A DNA stretch of 20,210 nt from Didymodactylos carnosus (lineage: Eukaryota; Rotifera; Eurotatoria; Philodinida; Philodinidae): contig CAJNOQ010003464.1 in assembly GCA_905250885.1 (NCBI GenBank), positions 1 through 20,210 on the forward strand. Reading direction: 5' to 3'. The position numbers and the translations under genes were made by a program. This document shows, piece by piece, positions 8,669 through 18,969 of this stretch. The notes below the pieces were generated by a model, which was not told where the DNA came from, did not search any database, and saw only the letters and a program-made list of their open reading frames with translations. Every line of letters starts with the position of its first letter. The first letter of the stretch is position 1.

Positions 8669-10022
8669 GTATTTGTTGACTGATGGTATTAATGGCCTTG
8701 CAGATGCTGCGAAACAATATGCAAAAGTTCTTCGTCAGATAGAATGTACTTCATTGCATACTGGACAAGGACCAAAGTGTCAGTACAACAGTACCCATTC
8801 AGGTAATTGTTATGCGGATTGCATTCCAGGTCTGGAAGATGCTGAATATTGTGGGTGTGACGGAAAAGGTGAGAGATGTCCGAACAGTCCACCACATGTC
8901 CAATGTTGTCTTGGTCAATGTTTAGCAGAAATTAAATTGGATCTTGGTTTTATTTTGGATGCATCGGGTAGTATCGATGAAACAGATTATGAACGTCAGC
9001 GTTCTTTTACTAAAGACATACTTCGACGTGTCAATGTCGGACCAAATAAGACTCATGTTGCCATTATTAATTATTCGACTAGGATACAAACACTATCATT
9101 GCTAAATGATAACTATACATTAATTGAAAAATTAAATAGAGTTGATGCTGCTACGTACTTTGGAGACAGTACATTTACAGGTGAAGCACTTCAAGCAACA
9201 AATGGTGTATTTTCAAATAGTAATGGACTTCGACCAACTGAAGATGGCGCACCAAAAGTTATATTTCTTATCACAGATGGACAGAGTAATGGAGTTCTAA
9301 ACCGAATACCACAAGCTAGTGTTTTGAAACAGCGAGATATTCATATATTTACTGTGGGAGTAGGTAGTGGTGTCGCTCTTAGTGAAATGCATGCTATTTG
9401 TACTCCACCGTGGTCTGAGAATTACCTACCTATCACGAATTACGCTGGTCTAGAACAAAAATTGAGTCAGTTTATGTCGAAATCGTGTGCTGAACCAGTT
9501 AATGTGGTAGAAAATTCAACAGTTACTGGAGAGTGTGCGAAAGACAAATATAAATTCTTTAAAGTTAGTATCAAAGTCGTTGGTAATAAAATATTGATAA
9601 CCGTGAAACTTTTTAATGGAAAAGTTAAATTATTTTATTCATTTAATGCTCGAAATCCAAAAGATCCATCTGACTTTGCCACTTATTCAGATGATAAACC
9701 AAAAACATTAACAACACTTACTAGTTTGGCATGAGCAAGACATTATTTTAATGATATTGGTGCACGCGGATTTGAGTCAAAACAGGATATAATGCCTACG
9801 GATCAAGATGAAGTGACATTAATAGTGGAGAAGCCGTCAAATGATACAGAATTTGTTTATATGGGGGGGGTTAAAGGATTAGAAGAACAAAATAGATTTG
9901 AAGTGGAATTTGATGATTGTGCTAATGATAATGTTGATTGCTCAATGTCATCCGTAATTAAATTGAATTTATTTGGTATCATTATTCTAGTGCTTATTAG
10001 CTTTTTATCAAGGATTGAATAA
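8669..10022 (+). CDS. vWFA-domain exon of secreted or anchored protein, broken by TGA
   Basis: Continues the preceding exon. It begins with the end of the GH19-like part (YLLTDGINGLADAAKQYA), then a Cys-rich linker with about 11 cysteines (8781-8930). A von Willebrand factor A domain follows: DASGS at 8958-8972 is the first metal-binding (MIDAS) motif, FTGEAL near 9174-9191 supplies the MIDAS threonine, and ITDGQS at 9270-9287 the acidic residue. So the metal site looks complete and ligand binding is plausible. A beta-rich region follows. An in-frame TGA at 9732-9734 interrupts it. The same frame stays open for another 95 codons and ends with the hydrophobic stretch LFGIIILVLISFL before TAA at 10020-10022. 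That tail would be a membrane or lipid-anchor signal, so stopping at TGA would release a soluble product. Predicted products from 8195 are 491 residues to the TGA, or 587 residues with readthrough. Confidence 0.85.
9732..9734 (+). other. In-frame premature TGA
   Basis: The only stop between exon 2's start and its natural end. Coding similarity in character (Asp/Glu-rich, then a hydrophobic tail) continues on the far side in the same frame. A single change from TCA or CGA would create it. It could be a recent null mutation, a polymorphism, a sequencing error or programmed readthrough. Confidence 0.8.
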
Positions 10023-10023
10023 A
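10018..10023 (+). promoter_or_regulatory. Possible polyadenylation signal overlapping the stop codon
   Basis: AATAAA overlaps the TAA stop of the vWFA gene. A second cluster, AATAAATAAAG, lies near 10385. Which one is used cannot be told from sequence alone. Confidence 0.35.
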
Positions 10024-10754
10024 TAATAACTGATTAATCAGAAAAAATTTTCTATATGTACTTTTTCAATTCAAAAAATGAATAGCTACTTTTTTCAATG
10101 TATAGTATAAAGTATGGATTTTTCCATCTGATACATTTAAAGTTCATATTCATCAGCATGTGGAGTACTGTCGTCACTAAATTGAAGTATAATCATTCAT
10201 TTGAAGCATTTATATTATAAGAATAAAACATACAGAGAAAATACGGAAATCAAAGGCATATTTGTTTATATTAGTTTTGCTATAGTTTATGGTAATCAAG
10301 AAGACCGTATAATGACTTTTGTCGATTCCATCTTCAAGATTACATGTTTTCGAATATGTTCTTTTTACTTTTTTTTCATTTAAAATAAATAAAGTTTAAA
10401 CTAAACTAAATACGGGAACGCTTCGATATCGATTACTGTCAAACCCAAAGCGTGGTCAAATAATATTTATTTTGAACACGGTTCTATTCATCAAAGTAGA
10501 TTCGAAACGTATTTTCTGTATTTTCAGCTTTCTTTTCTTGTATCATAACTTCGCTACAAACCTTTTTCTCTGCCACTAACGAAGATTTTACTAAAAGTAA
10601 AAATAAAATGGAAATTTGATTTCTTCGCTTTTGCACAGGAAACGAAATGAGACTATTCGACTTTCTCTGTTCAGATGTAACAGAAGAATTATTTTGCTTT
10701 AAGGTAAATCAGATTCGACATCATAATGTGTCCTTTTGACCGAATCATGCAAAT

Positions 10755-10787
10755 TTTCCTAAGTGCCTCAAAACTGCACTTAGGAAA
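10755..10787. repeat. Perfect 12-base stem hairpin
   Basis: TTTCCTAAGTGC (10755-10766) and GCACTTAGGAAA (10776-10787) are exact reverse complements with a 9-base loop. The function is unknown. Confidence 0.8.
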
Positions 10788-11899
10788 TGATGATTTTGGG
10801 CAAAATAGCCAAAAGAAAAAAATCCTTCTGCGGTGGCCTGAATCTATGAAGTGTCTTATATATGCTTTTCGAGAACTTCAGAATGCCCATTTTCTCTTCT
10901 TTTATATCACAAAATATTTTTGAGCACCTATGTTTCCTAACCAAATTGCATCAAATTTTCAAAATCCACTCAGTTTCGACTGCTGTATAGTTAAGGAAAG
11001 TTAGAATTATTTCTCGTTCTGAGATTTCACTTGAAGATCTTCAGGGGTTGTTTGAAAAACATGTCGAAGAGATGCTTTGATTTTTGTAATTCTGCTCGTG
11101 AAATAGGATAGAACACCTTCTCTCATGCTCACTCTTCAGGTTTCATGCAAGTTGGTTGTGAAATGTAGGTGCTAGAAAATTTTTACTTTAGTACGCTCAC
11201 AGCGGAAAAATTAAATTTTCTGAAAAATCATGTTTTGAAGTTTCTTTAATCTGAACAATGAAAAACCATTGTCACGAGAAATCTGTTTCCTTCATAGACA
11301 GATGTGCCCCGTTGTCTATTTTACGAAAGTGAAAATCGCAGGTCGCTTGTTCTTTATATGTATCGAACTATCAGAATTAACAACGGAGGGGGTAACAACT
11401 ACTCTTTTATCAGAAAACACATATATGTCGGTTTTCGCATAATAAAACACCGTCAAGATAAGGACATCTAAAAATGTATTAATACGTTGATGTCAACATT
11501 TGTTCTTGTGAGCTATTTCAACTGTTTTTCGTATATCTGATGTAGAATTACTTATTATCCTTATCAATATTATATATATCTAAAAAACGACTGACATAAG
11601 TCATGTATATACTTTTCACCTCTTCACACAACAATGTTCATTCCTATAGTACTATGAAGATCATAATTCTTCTTTCTATACATGGACTAACTACACGTCT
11701 GACATCAGATACTATAAACTTTATCTTTCTTTATGGTTTCTTAAGTTTATTCACGATTGATACGTAGTTATCGTTGCTCCAAGTCGCAAAATGCATCTCT
11801 GCAATTTTTATTGCAAAAGTCAGTTTTTTTTGTATGTAAAAACTCGAACATTTCAAATTTTTGTGATAGGTGATACCTTCTTTTTCAACATGACTTACA

Positions 11900-11932
11900 T
11901 CATTTTGCAGAGCTCATCGAGTTCTATTTGAA
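11900..11932 (+). repeat. 33-base dispersed repeat, copy 1
   Basis: Resembles 20083-20115 with about five differences; both contain TCATTTTG.AGAG and TCGAGTTCTATTTG. It is probably a fragment of a dispersed repeat family. Confidence 0.55.
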
Positions 11933-12516
11933 TCAGGTTGTTTCTAGTTTGGACCAATTTTGGAAGCGAACCCTAAAATATTTTATCCCCAAAACCCAAG
12001 AATAAAATCAGTTCATGTGAAAATCTCTAAACTTTTTGCTAGTGGACCTATCAAATAATTTTGATACTCTAACGCAGGTTAGCAGACGTTAATAGAATTT
12101 TGTTCGAGAAAATTGCGTTTGAACGCGTTAAATTTTCAAATATAATGCGTGCTAACTTTTATCGAAGTGATAACGGGAAAGATCCGGTGAAATATGGTTC
12201 TTAGAAATTTAACGAGTTTCCGCGCATTCAAGTTTTCCAAAAATCGATGATATACAGTATAAACGCGTTTAAAACTAAAGAATACACATACATTCCTGAT
12301 AAAAGTTTATCTTTTCGCGTTTAAACGGGTTAGAATAGATTTCAACCAAATAAAACTCGTTGAACGATGACTCATCAATCGTGCATAACCGTTCAAATGC
12401 GTTAGAAAGGTAATTTTCCAGTCACTGTTTTGTTTTGCATGACCAACTCATACATAAATACCATGTCTTTCACTACGAGATATACGATACATTCACTTAG
12501 AAAGTTTTGCTCTTAC

Positions 12517-12530
12517 TATATATATATATA
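12517..12530. repeat. TA microsatellite
   Basis: Seven TA units immediately left of the fold-back MITE. It would be a natural target for an element that duplicates TA. Confidence 0.8.
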
Positions 12531-12536
12531 TGTGTA

Positions 12537-12849
12537 CTCTCTAAAAAAAAAGGTACTCCATCGAACCTAAAAAGGGTTTAAACTTTTGTCACCATCTATA
12601 TACCTTTTTAAAGTTTCGTACAAACTATATACCGTTTACTTAGCTAAATCCGTGACTGGAAAAAGCTTAAGAACACCGAGAAAACACTTTTTTTGTGTTT
12701 TTACACAAATTTTTTCCAGTGACGAATTTAAGGTGCTGTACCAAACCTTAAAAGGTTTCATAGTTTGTATGAAACCTTAAAGGTATATAGATGGTGACGA
12801 AGGTTTAAACCCTTTTTAGATTCGGTACAGCACCTTTTTTTTTAGAGAG
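12537..12849. mobile_element. Fold-back MITE, CTCTCTAAAA family, copy 1
   Basis: Starts CTCTCTAAAAAAAAAGGT and ends with its reverse complement. TA flanks it on both sides (12535-12536 and 12850-12851). The ends stay complementary for about 90 bases (for example GGTTTAAAC, GTCACCATCTATATACC, AGTTTGTATGAAACC in the right arm), with single-base differences. The core near 12650-12720 includes an inverted pair CTGGAAAAA...TTTTTCCAG. It has no coding capacity. It is related in its ends and in a TATGAAACC-containing block to the split copy at 16381-19516. Confidence 0.85.
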
Positions 12850-13366
12850 TAAGAGACTGATCTACCATAATGATGGTGATGAACAGCATCGAGTAGATCA
12901 TAGTTAGGTGAATCTTGGGATCCTTCAACAGAACCTGACTGAAAATGATAAACGCACTATACGCGTTAAAGTTACATTTTGATCCGACGTATTATTCCAA
13001 CGAGTGTAAACGCATCCAAGAAGCTAAGTTGTTCAATTTTTAACGCGGTAGAACGATTCAGGATTAAGTGGAGACGTTATCACGCACTATAAATTCTTAC
13101 TCGTTAGAATCACCGAATATGAAACATTTAACGTGATTCTAACGCGTTAGGGTTATAAAATTTTCGTGATGAACGAGTTTGGACGCCGTTTTCATATTTC
13201 TTTTATGACACCGCATTTGACTGCATTTAGAATTCATTTCCAGCCCTACATAAGATTGCAAAATAACGCATTTGCACGCATTCAACAGTATTTAGCTAGT
13301 GTGCATGCATTAAATTTTTCTTTTATTTAACGTCCACTAACGCGCGTTAGAGTATCAAAATTATTT

Positions 13367-16090
13367 CATGGAGAAGATCGTTAGAGTGACATCATTTGAT
13401 AAAGCTCGTTGCTGTGCTTGAGAAAAAGCTAGTCTCGGTCTTGGACCAAGCGAAGAAATGAATCCGAAATACTTTTGTTCCCAAACACGACAAGGAAAAG
13501 TGGTCTTTGAAACACTTTCTGATGTTTTTGACGAGATGAAGACTAACAAAGTAAATGAATTGTACTCAGAGTATTTTCATTGCTTCATCTCTTTCGCTTA
13601 GAGCAAGTCTCAACTATCATACACCGTACGATAGAGAATTTCACGGACTACAAAGTGCTATATAAAATGCGACTGAGTAGTCTGATATCAAAAATACTCG
13701 GTAGCGCATCTCAGCAAACCGGTAGGTCAACATCGTTCATCTTTTATAATAACCATTTATTTTCTCATTAATCACTCCAGTTCATATATCGTACGAAAAC
13801 TTTTTTGAATATAAGTATGAGCCATTGAGTACGAAGTCTCGAGCATGAGTATGAATCAGGTATCAAAAATTACGCGTAATCAAACGATCATGATCCTAGT
13901 TTCAGCTGAAGCAAACATTTTCTTTTCATGCGTTTATGTGTCGGCTGATGTCTCTTCCCAGTTATGTGTTCTAAAAATTGTCTCAAATGTCATCTACGTT
14001 GTCGATTTATGTTCATTCAACAAAGTAAATTGTTTAATAGACTTTTCCTTAGCAAAACGGTATTCTAATAAATGGAAAAATAATAAAAACTAGTGTGGAA
14101 TAATTCGCAAAGCTCTTACAAAATTTAGAATTTTTATTCTTTAGCTCTCCTACATAAATTTATAATAGGATCTCCGAAGAACTTATTATATGCACTTATA
14201 ATTGAAAACAAATTATAGTTCATAGAAAATCTATTTAACTCTTTGGTTACGGGGCACGTATATATATGTTTTGAGCTTTTGTATAGATTGTAACTTTTAT
14301 GACCTTCTACCTTGTCTATTCCATAAGAGTCTTCTCTCTTTCCTTTATGTTGCCAGTATCACAGCAACATCGTACGGCTCCACTATGTGTATCAAGAGTG
14401 AAACAAGGAATTTTGGATTTGACAGTCTATGAGAATCTGTGAAATCTCTAAACCCAAAGTCTTTTAGAGTCCCATGAAACCAAACGGAATTCTGTAAAAT
14501 CGCATAGAAGCTCAGAGCAGTTGTTGTTCCATGGAACTGTGGCTACTACTAAAACTGTAGTCTCACGAACAATCAGACGTTAGATTTATTAGATCTATAT
14601 TATAATATGGGACTGCAAGGCTCTCTACGGAACTACCGACTGAATTCTGTAAGATTCTACGGCATTCTGCTCGACTGCGCAATTCCAGAATCTTATGAAG
14701 TTCCATAAAGCCTCTTGGAATCCGCTCTTTTCCCTTGACGTATGCACTCAGGCTTTTATAGAAAAAGTCAAAACTTTTGCATCTTTCCAAAAGTACCCGT
14801 AACTAAAGGTTTATAATACGCTGTACAAAGTTATCGATAGAAAATTGATTTTCTGTAAAGGGAAAAATCAATGGTAATTTTCTAGAAGATCAACCATTTT
14901 GCCCTAAGTCAATCCTAATTTTACAGAAAATGAAAATGCAACGCCTTGCTTTATTTTATCACACAAGAGAGCTCCGTTTTAGGTCATTAGCAGAAAGGAA
15001 TCGTATCTCTAATCTTGAGCGTGTGATGAGTACGATGTCTGTAATTCAAAGTTTGAGTACAATCTTTTTTCTTTTATTCACACATGATTGGATAGAGCTG
15101 ATTAAGAAAATGTGTGTGTTTCTATTTCTTGGAAATATTTAAAGGTATTGAAATAGCGAAATTTGTTCAAAAAACGCTAATTTTCAAAAAAACAGCATAT
15201 TTTCTATTTTGTCGTCCTTCCAAAGTTCAAAAATCAAAAAAGATAGAAAGAAAACACGTAAACAAAAAGTTGAAAATGAAAATGCCAATATTCAAAAAGG
15301 AAAGAGTTGAGCCTTAGGTGTGTCACTTTCTGAGCTCATCTACTTTTTTCAGATAAGATACGAAGTCATTCTCTTTACGGTTTGCCCCGTTACACACTCA
15401 CGGAAGAAGTGTGTATTCTAGTGTCCTATTATTCTAGAATAGTAGGATACTTGAATAGCAGAATACTTTTGTAATTACTAGAAGCTCAGAAAAGAAGTTC
15501 GTCTCGACTTCTTTAAGTGTTTCCTCGCTGAAAAATATTGTTCGTTTTCGAACCAAGCTATAAACGACCAAGTCCTTTTTCGATAAAACTTTGACTTGTC
15601 TCTGGAATTAAGTCTTAAAATCCAGATATTGGTATACTTTGAACTACGCCTGCTAACATTCACAAGCAGGAAAATAAAAAATTATATAACTTATATATCT
15701 AGATTTTCCAGATGATGCGAATAATTAGGATTGCAAAGCACCCGTGAGTGGCTGCTAAAAATTTAAAGGAAGGTTCTAAACGTGTGTGTTTATGTTTTTA
15801 TTTCATTGCAAACTTGTTCAAACTGTGTTCAAAAGTTCCCTTTTAAGTGTAAACAATGACTCTCCTTAATGGAAATGATGGTCATCAACTGATTCAATGA
15901 TGACTTTGCACTTGGACATCCAATCTGGAGTCCAAATGGAGTCTAAACAGCTAAAAAAGTGTCAGAAGCTGATGATGTACATGAAGACCCTGTCAGAATA
16001 CGATTATATCGGTTACTATGTGTGCAACAGTACCATAAAAAGATTACATTTTTATGGTTGGACTGCTCATTAGACAAGATTTAAGAAACA
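13367..16090. other. Gene-free stretch
   Basis: About 2.7 kb without a recognisable gene. Degenerate repeats of a GGAATTCTGTAA-like word occur between about 14490 and 14690. A weak hairpin spans 14840-14930. A near-perfect 24-base palindrome centred on CTAG lies at about 15422-15446. Open frames at 13580-13771, 13845-14093 and 14930-15142 match nothing I know. Confidence 0.45.
15422..15446. repeat. 24-base near-perfect palindrome
   Basis: TCCTATTATT-CTAG-AATAGTAGGA is self-complementary apart from one pair. Looser complementarity extends outward (GTATTCTA with TAGCAGAATAC). It is a candidate cruciform; no function is inferred. Confidence 0.7.
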
Positions 16091-16095
16091 ATGCT

Positions 16096-16365
16096 GCTGG
16101 AGTCCCATGCGACTTCTTACGCACTGACTCTAGTGGGAGTTTCAATAATAAATCTTTTGCTTTTGGCGCTTCTGCGGGAGTTTTTGTGGACTCCGGTAGG
16201 GCTCCTTGTGGAGTGAGTCGCCGGAAGTTCCGGCAAAAAATAACACTTTTTGTGTATGGGACTCCCATGGGACTTTTTGTGGAGTCGTGTAGGACTCCCT
16301 ATGGAAAAAAATTTCCTTGGAGAGTCCAGCGGGATTCTATCGGGACTCCCACGGGAGTTTTACAC
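16096..16365. repeat. Cluster of GGGACTCC / GGAGTCCC motifs
   Basis: At least ten copies of GGACTCC, GGAGTCC or close variants in both orientations within 270 bases. They include GGGACTCCCATGGGACT near 16258 and GGGACTCCCACGGGAGT near 16343. It is much richer in G+C than its surroundings. The same word occurs in the 63-base hairpin element (17319-17381) and at 19820-19858, so this may be a longer relative of that element. Frames running through it (16054-16446 and 16044-16268) are low-complexity by-products. Confidence 0.6.
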
Positions 16366-16419
16366 AAAACAGGATTTCTGCTCTCTAAAAAAAAAAGGTG
16401 TATTACGAAACTCAAAAGG

Positions 16420-16424
16420 GTATA
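16420..16424 (+). repeat. 5-base target site duplication, left
   Basis: GTATA directly precedes the 5' LTR. The same five bases follow the 3' LTR at 19189-19193. In the uninterrupted right arm of the host MITE this site occurs once, as expected of a duplication made on insertion. Confidence 0.9.
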
Positions 16425-16643
16425 TGTTATGTCAGGAATCTCCTGACATAAGAATATTCTCTTTCTTCTTATCTTTCACTTCTCTCTTCTGTTTATCATT
16501 GCATCACGTTATCATCATTCCTTCTTTTTCTATTATTCTTCTATATAAGGAGTATGTATTATTTCAAGGACAACATATATATTTTTTGTTTTATAAAAAA
16601 GGGAAGAATAAAAAACAATAACGTTAGAGAGAAAGCTCTAACA
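16425..16643 (+). repeat. 5' LTR
   Basis: Starts TGTTATG and ends TCTAACA, so the TG...CA ends extend to TGTTA...TAACA. A perfect 11-base hairpin (TTATGTCAGGA, loop ATC, TCCTGACATAA) sits at 16427-16451. A TATA box candidate (TATATAA) lies at 16542-16548 and AATAAA at 16607-16612, in the order expected of U3-R-U5. No base differs from the 3' LTR by eye. Confidence 0.92.
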
Positions 16644-16645
16644 AT

Positions 16646-16660
16646 TGGTGCACTAGCCGG
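16646..16660 (+). promoter_or_regulatory. Candidate primer binding site
   Basis: TGGTGCACTAGCCGG starts two bases after the 5' LTR. TGG pairs with the CCA end of a tRNA. Its complement would give an acceptor end CTAGTGC-ACCA preceded by CCGG. Which tRNA this is cannot be told here. Confidence 0.6.
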
Positions 16661-16773
16661 TTTCTTGTCAACTCAAAACCACAAGAACAGGGATCGGGTG
16701 GCTTTATCGAACACACCGCCGCGAACAACATCATAGTTTCAAATTACCATAACCATTTATAGAATATTTCCTT

Positions 16774-18143
16774 ATGCCACCACAACACAAAAACATACAA
16801 CAACAGCAATCAGATGAATCATTTCAAATTAATGGCCAAGAATATTATCTTGACAATTCTATTATTGTATATCATGGGTGTACACATAAACCTTATATAG
16901 CCAAAATCAGACAAATACAACAACGACATGAAATATGTAAGGTGATTAATGATTATGAATCAAATGATGAACAAATGTCTGTTAAATTTGAAGAAATTCA
17001 TCCATTAACAAGAGATAATTTAACATATATGATGATTAATTCACAAAAATTAGCACAAACAACAGCTAGTTGTCAGGAAGAAGATGCAGAAGCATTTGCT
17101 GGATACATTTGGAAATGGTATTTGTCCAAGCTCGTGGAACAAGATACAACAGTAATATATCAACCACAAAACGTAACCTTTATTCAAGCTAATCAGCAAC
17201 ACCAATTAACACATATTCCAAATACATATTTAACACAACCATCAAATGTACGACGACAACATGTATTTCATATACAACATCAAGAAGATTTTGAATTACG
17301 ATACGTTAGAAAAATACCCAAGGGGGAAATAGCGGACTCCTGGAGTCCATAGGAGTCCAGGAGTCCGCTATTTCCCCCTTGAAAATACCTCGCTTAGTTG
17401 AACATACATCAACAGAAATGTTAATAACATCCTTAGAATTTGTTTATCCATCACAATTAGACGGGTTGGTTTGGCCACAAGCTACTGAAGCATGGACAGA
17501 TTATGAAATTAAACCGCAACGTTTCACAAATAATAATCACATAACATTCTTAAAAGGTAGTGGCAACTCGATATCAAAACATAATGATCACACAACAACA
17601 ATATTCATTAAAGCGATTATTAATCCTAATACAAACAAAAATTTAAATGATGACGAAATCATAACTGAAAAGTCAAAAACAATTAAACAAACTTTAAATA
17701 ATGATGAACAACAGCCAACATCAATTCAAAATATGATGATCACACAACAAATTCAATTACAGCAAGAAAAACATCAACTGGAATTAGTAAACCATCAGCT
17801 GACAATAACAATAAATAAATATTGGTCAACACTAATATCTTCATTATAAGGTGAAGGTACATTACGTACATGGACACAAGCTTTAGTGTCAGTTTCGAAA
17901 TATGTTTATTGGTTATTATCATCGTTATTATTAATTATATTAGCATTGGGCTTATTAGGAAGAATAAATCATACGTTAGGTGGTGATACTGACTTTGATG
18001 ATTTATCACTCTTGTTTGTTGGTGGTTTATTTGTATATAAATTTCAAAGATGGAAAATATCTATTAAATCGTTAAAAATTGATAACTTACGATATCCAAT
18101 AGTTGATTATGATATTCGTTTATTATCGTATGATGTGCATTAA
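16774..18143 (+). pseudogene. Internal ORF of the LTR element: possible BAH-like start, membrane tail
   Basis: Three blocks read in one register once the 63-base insertion is allowed for: 16774-17318, 17382-17849 and 17850-18143. The first starts at ATG with a Gln-rich leader, then FQINGQEYYLDNSI and PYIAKIRQI, which resembles the first strands of BAH chromatin-binding domains. This is a weak, motif-level match. The middle block has a Gln/Glu-rich stretch near 17740-17800 that could be a short coiled coil, and ends at TAA 17847-17849. The same frame then reopens into a strong membrane segment (YWLLSSLLLIILALGLL) and a second hydrophobic patch. The layout also recalls envelope-like third ORFs of some bdelloid LTR elements. 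But cysteines are few and no signal peptide or cleavage site is seen, so that reading is not favoured. No gag zinc knuckle or pol motif is present. One insertion and one internal stop make this copy defective. Confidence 0.5.
17311..17389. mobile_element. 63-base hAT-like hairpin element with 8-base duplication
   Basis: The element is 17319-17381, flanked by AAAATACC at 17311-17318 and 17382-17389. Its ends are perfect 26-base inverted repeats (CAAGGGGGAAATAGCGGACT...) around an 11-base loop. The 8-base duplication suggests hAT-type transposition. It interrupts the LTR element's ORF and supplies the TAG stop at 17350-17352. Taking out exactly 71 bases (element plus one duplication) puts the two sides back in one frame, which proves insertion into a formerly open frame. 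The same end occurs at 19808. Confidence 0.9.
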
Positions 18144-18958
18144 CAATAATAAAAATCATCGACATGGACAACGGCATTACGCATCTGGTTAGCTTTAACA
18201 TTAGGTCATATTGTGTATACATGGCTATAAAAAAAATCTTAGCTAAAAAAATTTAGCATTGCCGCAAACTTGGTGGACTTAAGTATAACAAAAACATTGT
18301 CATCCTTATTAATAATTGTATTAATCTGATAAAATTTCGTGGCAGGAAACAAAATGATCATGATTATAATAAAAACTTACGTGAATTAATTCTCTTTATA
18401 GATATTTCATACTCGTGCTGAATTTAAACTAACAGTGTTTAGAAAGTGTTTCATGTAGTGACAGCTTATGTGGTAAATCTTCTCCTTTTGTGGCACACCT
18501 TTTTGTACTTTTGTTGATTTTTTTTGTCTTTGTTCATAACACGCCTGTTTTGATTTTACTATGTGTTATTGTTTTTTTTCTATTCAAGCTAATTCAGTTT
18601 ATCATATTTTTCTTTTCTTTCTAATCTGTCCAGTTATTATATTTTATTCTGTTCTATTCTATTTTTATTTTTTGTGTATGTATCATGTTTTGGCAAAACT
18701 AACAAAATGTATTATTACGTTAGCATACTTTTCGTAGCCGTTTACTAAATTTATGTATTCTTCAACTGATGTTATAGTAATTATTCAATATAATGAAACG
18801 AAAACTATTCGTGTGGTGACGCTCAGTGAATACATTATCAACGATTGGTGAATTTTTTTTTTTTGTGGCATTCTTTTTCTATTTTGTATTGGTTTTCGGT
18901 ATTTGTTTGTTTACTTTTTCGCATACTTGTAGATGAACGTCGTCGTTCATCCTCTTTG
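18144..18958 (+). other. LTR element interior, mostly non-coding
   Basis: In the frame of the preceding ORF, stops at 18141, 18147 and 18150 are followed by another short hydrophobic stretch (IWLALTLGHIVYTWL) ending near 18231. This suggests the original protein had a further membrane segment. The rest (18240-18958) is T-rich and non-coding, with no recognisable pol remnant. Confidence 0.5.
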
Positions 18959-18969
18959 TTGGGGTGAGG
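18959..18969 (+). promoter_or_regulatory. Candidate polypurine tract
   Basis: TTGGGGTGAGG ends immediately before the 3' LTR, at the position where plus-strand priming starts. It is short and not pure purine. Confidence 0.55.

Larger units (their letters stand above)
10024..12052. other. Gene-free stretch
   Basis: About 2 kb of AT-rich DNA with no recognisable gene. It contains one perfect 12-base hairpin (10755-10787) and a segment at 11900-11932 that recurs at the far end of the window. Frames at 10201-10383 and 10726-10923 are AT-driven and match nothing known to me. Confidence 0.45.
12053..13366. mobile_element. Non-autonomous DNA transposon with AACGCGTT motif array
   Basis: Terminal inverted repeats of 40 bases at 12053-12092 and 13327-13366 agree at 36 positions (AAATAATTTTGATACTCTAA...). 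Between them lie many copies of a palindromic motif: AACGCGTT is exact at 12122-12129, 12262-12269 and 13141-13148. Near copies are at 12315-12330, 12960-12967, 13042-13049 and 13339-13350. Such CG-rich octamers are very unlikely by chance in this AT-rich DNA and look like subterminal transposase-binding sites. There is no open frame. The element is interrupted by the fold-back MITE at 12537-12849. Target duplication is unresolved. If the true ends are CTCTAACGC and GCGTTAGAG, the flanking dinucleotide is TA on both sides. Confidence 0.7.

Noticed and set aside
15897..16073. 58-codon frame beginning with two Met codons
   Set aside because: Reads smoothly but resembles no known protein and has no supporting context; chance cannot be excluded.
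16054..16621. Frames of 123-130 codons through the motif cluster and the 5' LTR
   Set aside because: Their sequence follows from repeated GGGACTCC words and the non-coding LTR. The same peptide end recurs at the 3' LTR (18933-19166).
17740..17922. Minus-strand 60-codon hydrophobic frame
   Set aside because: It is the antisense shadow of the LTR element's ORF.
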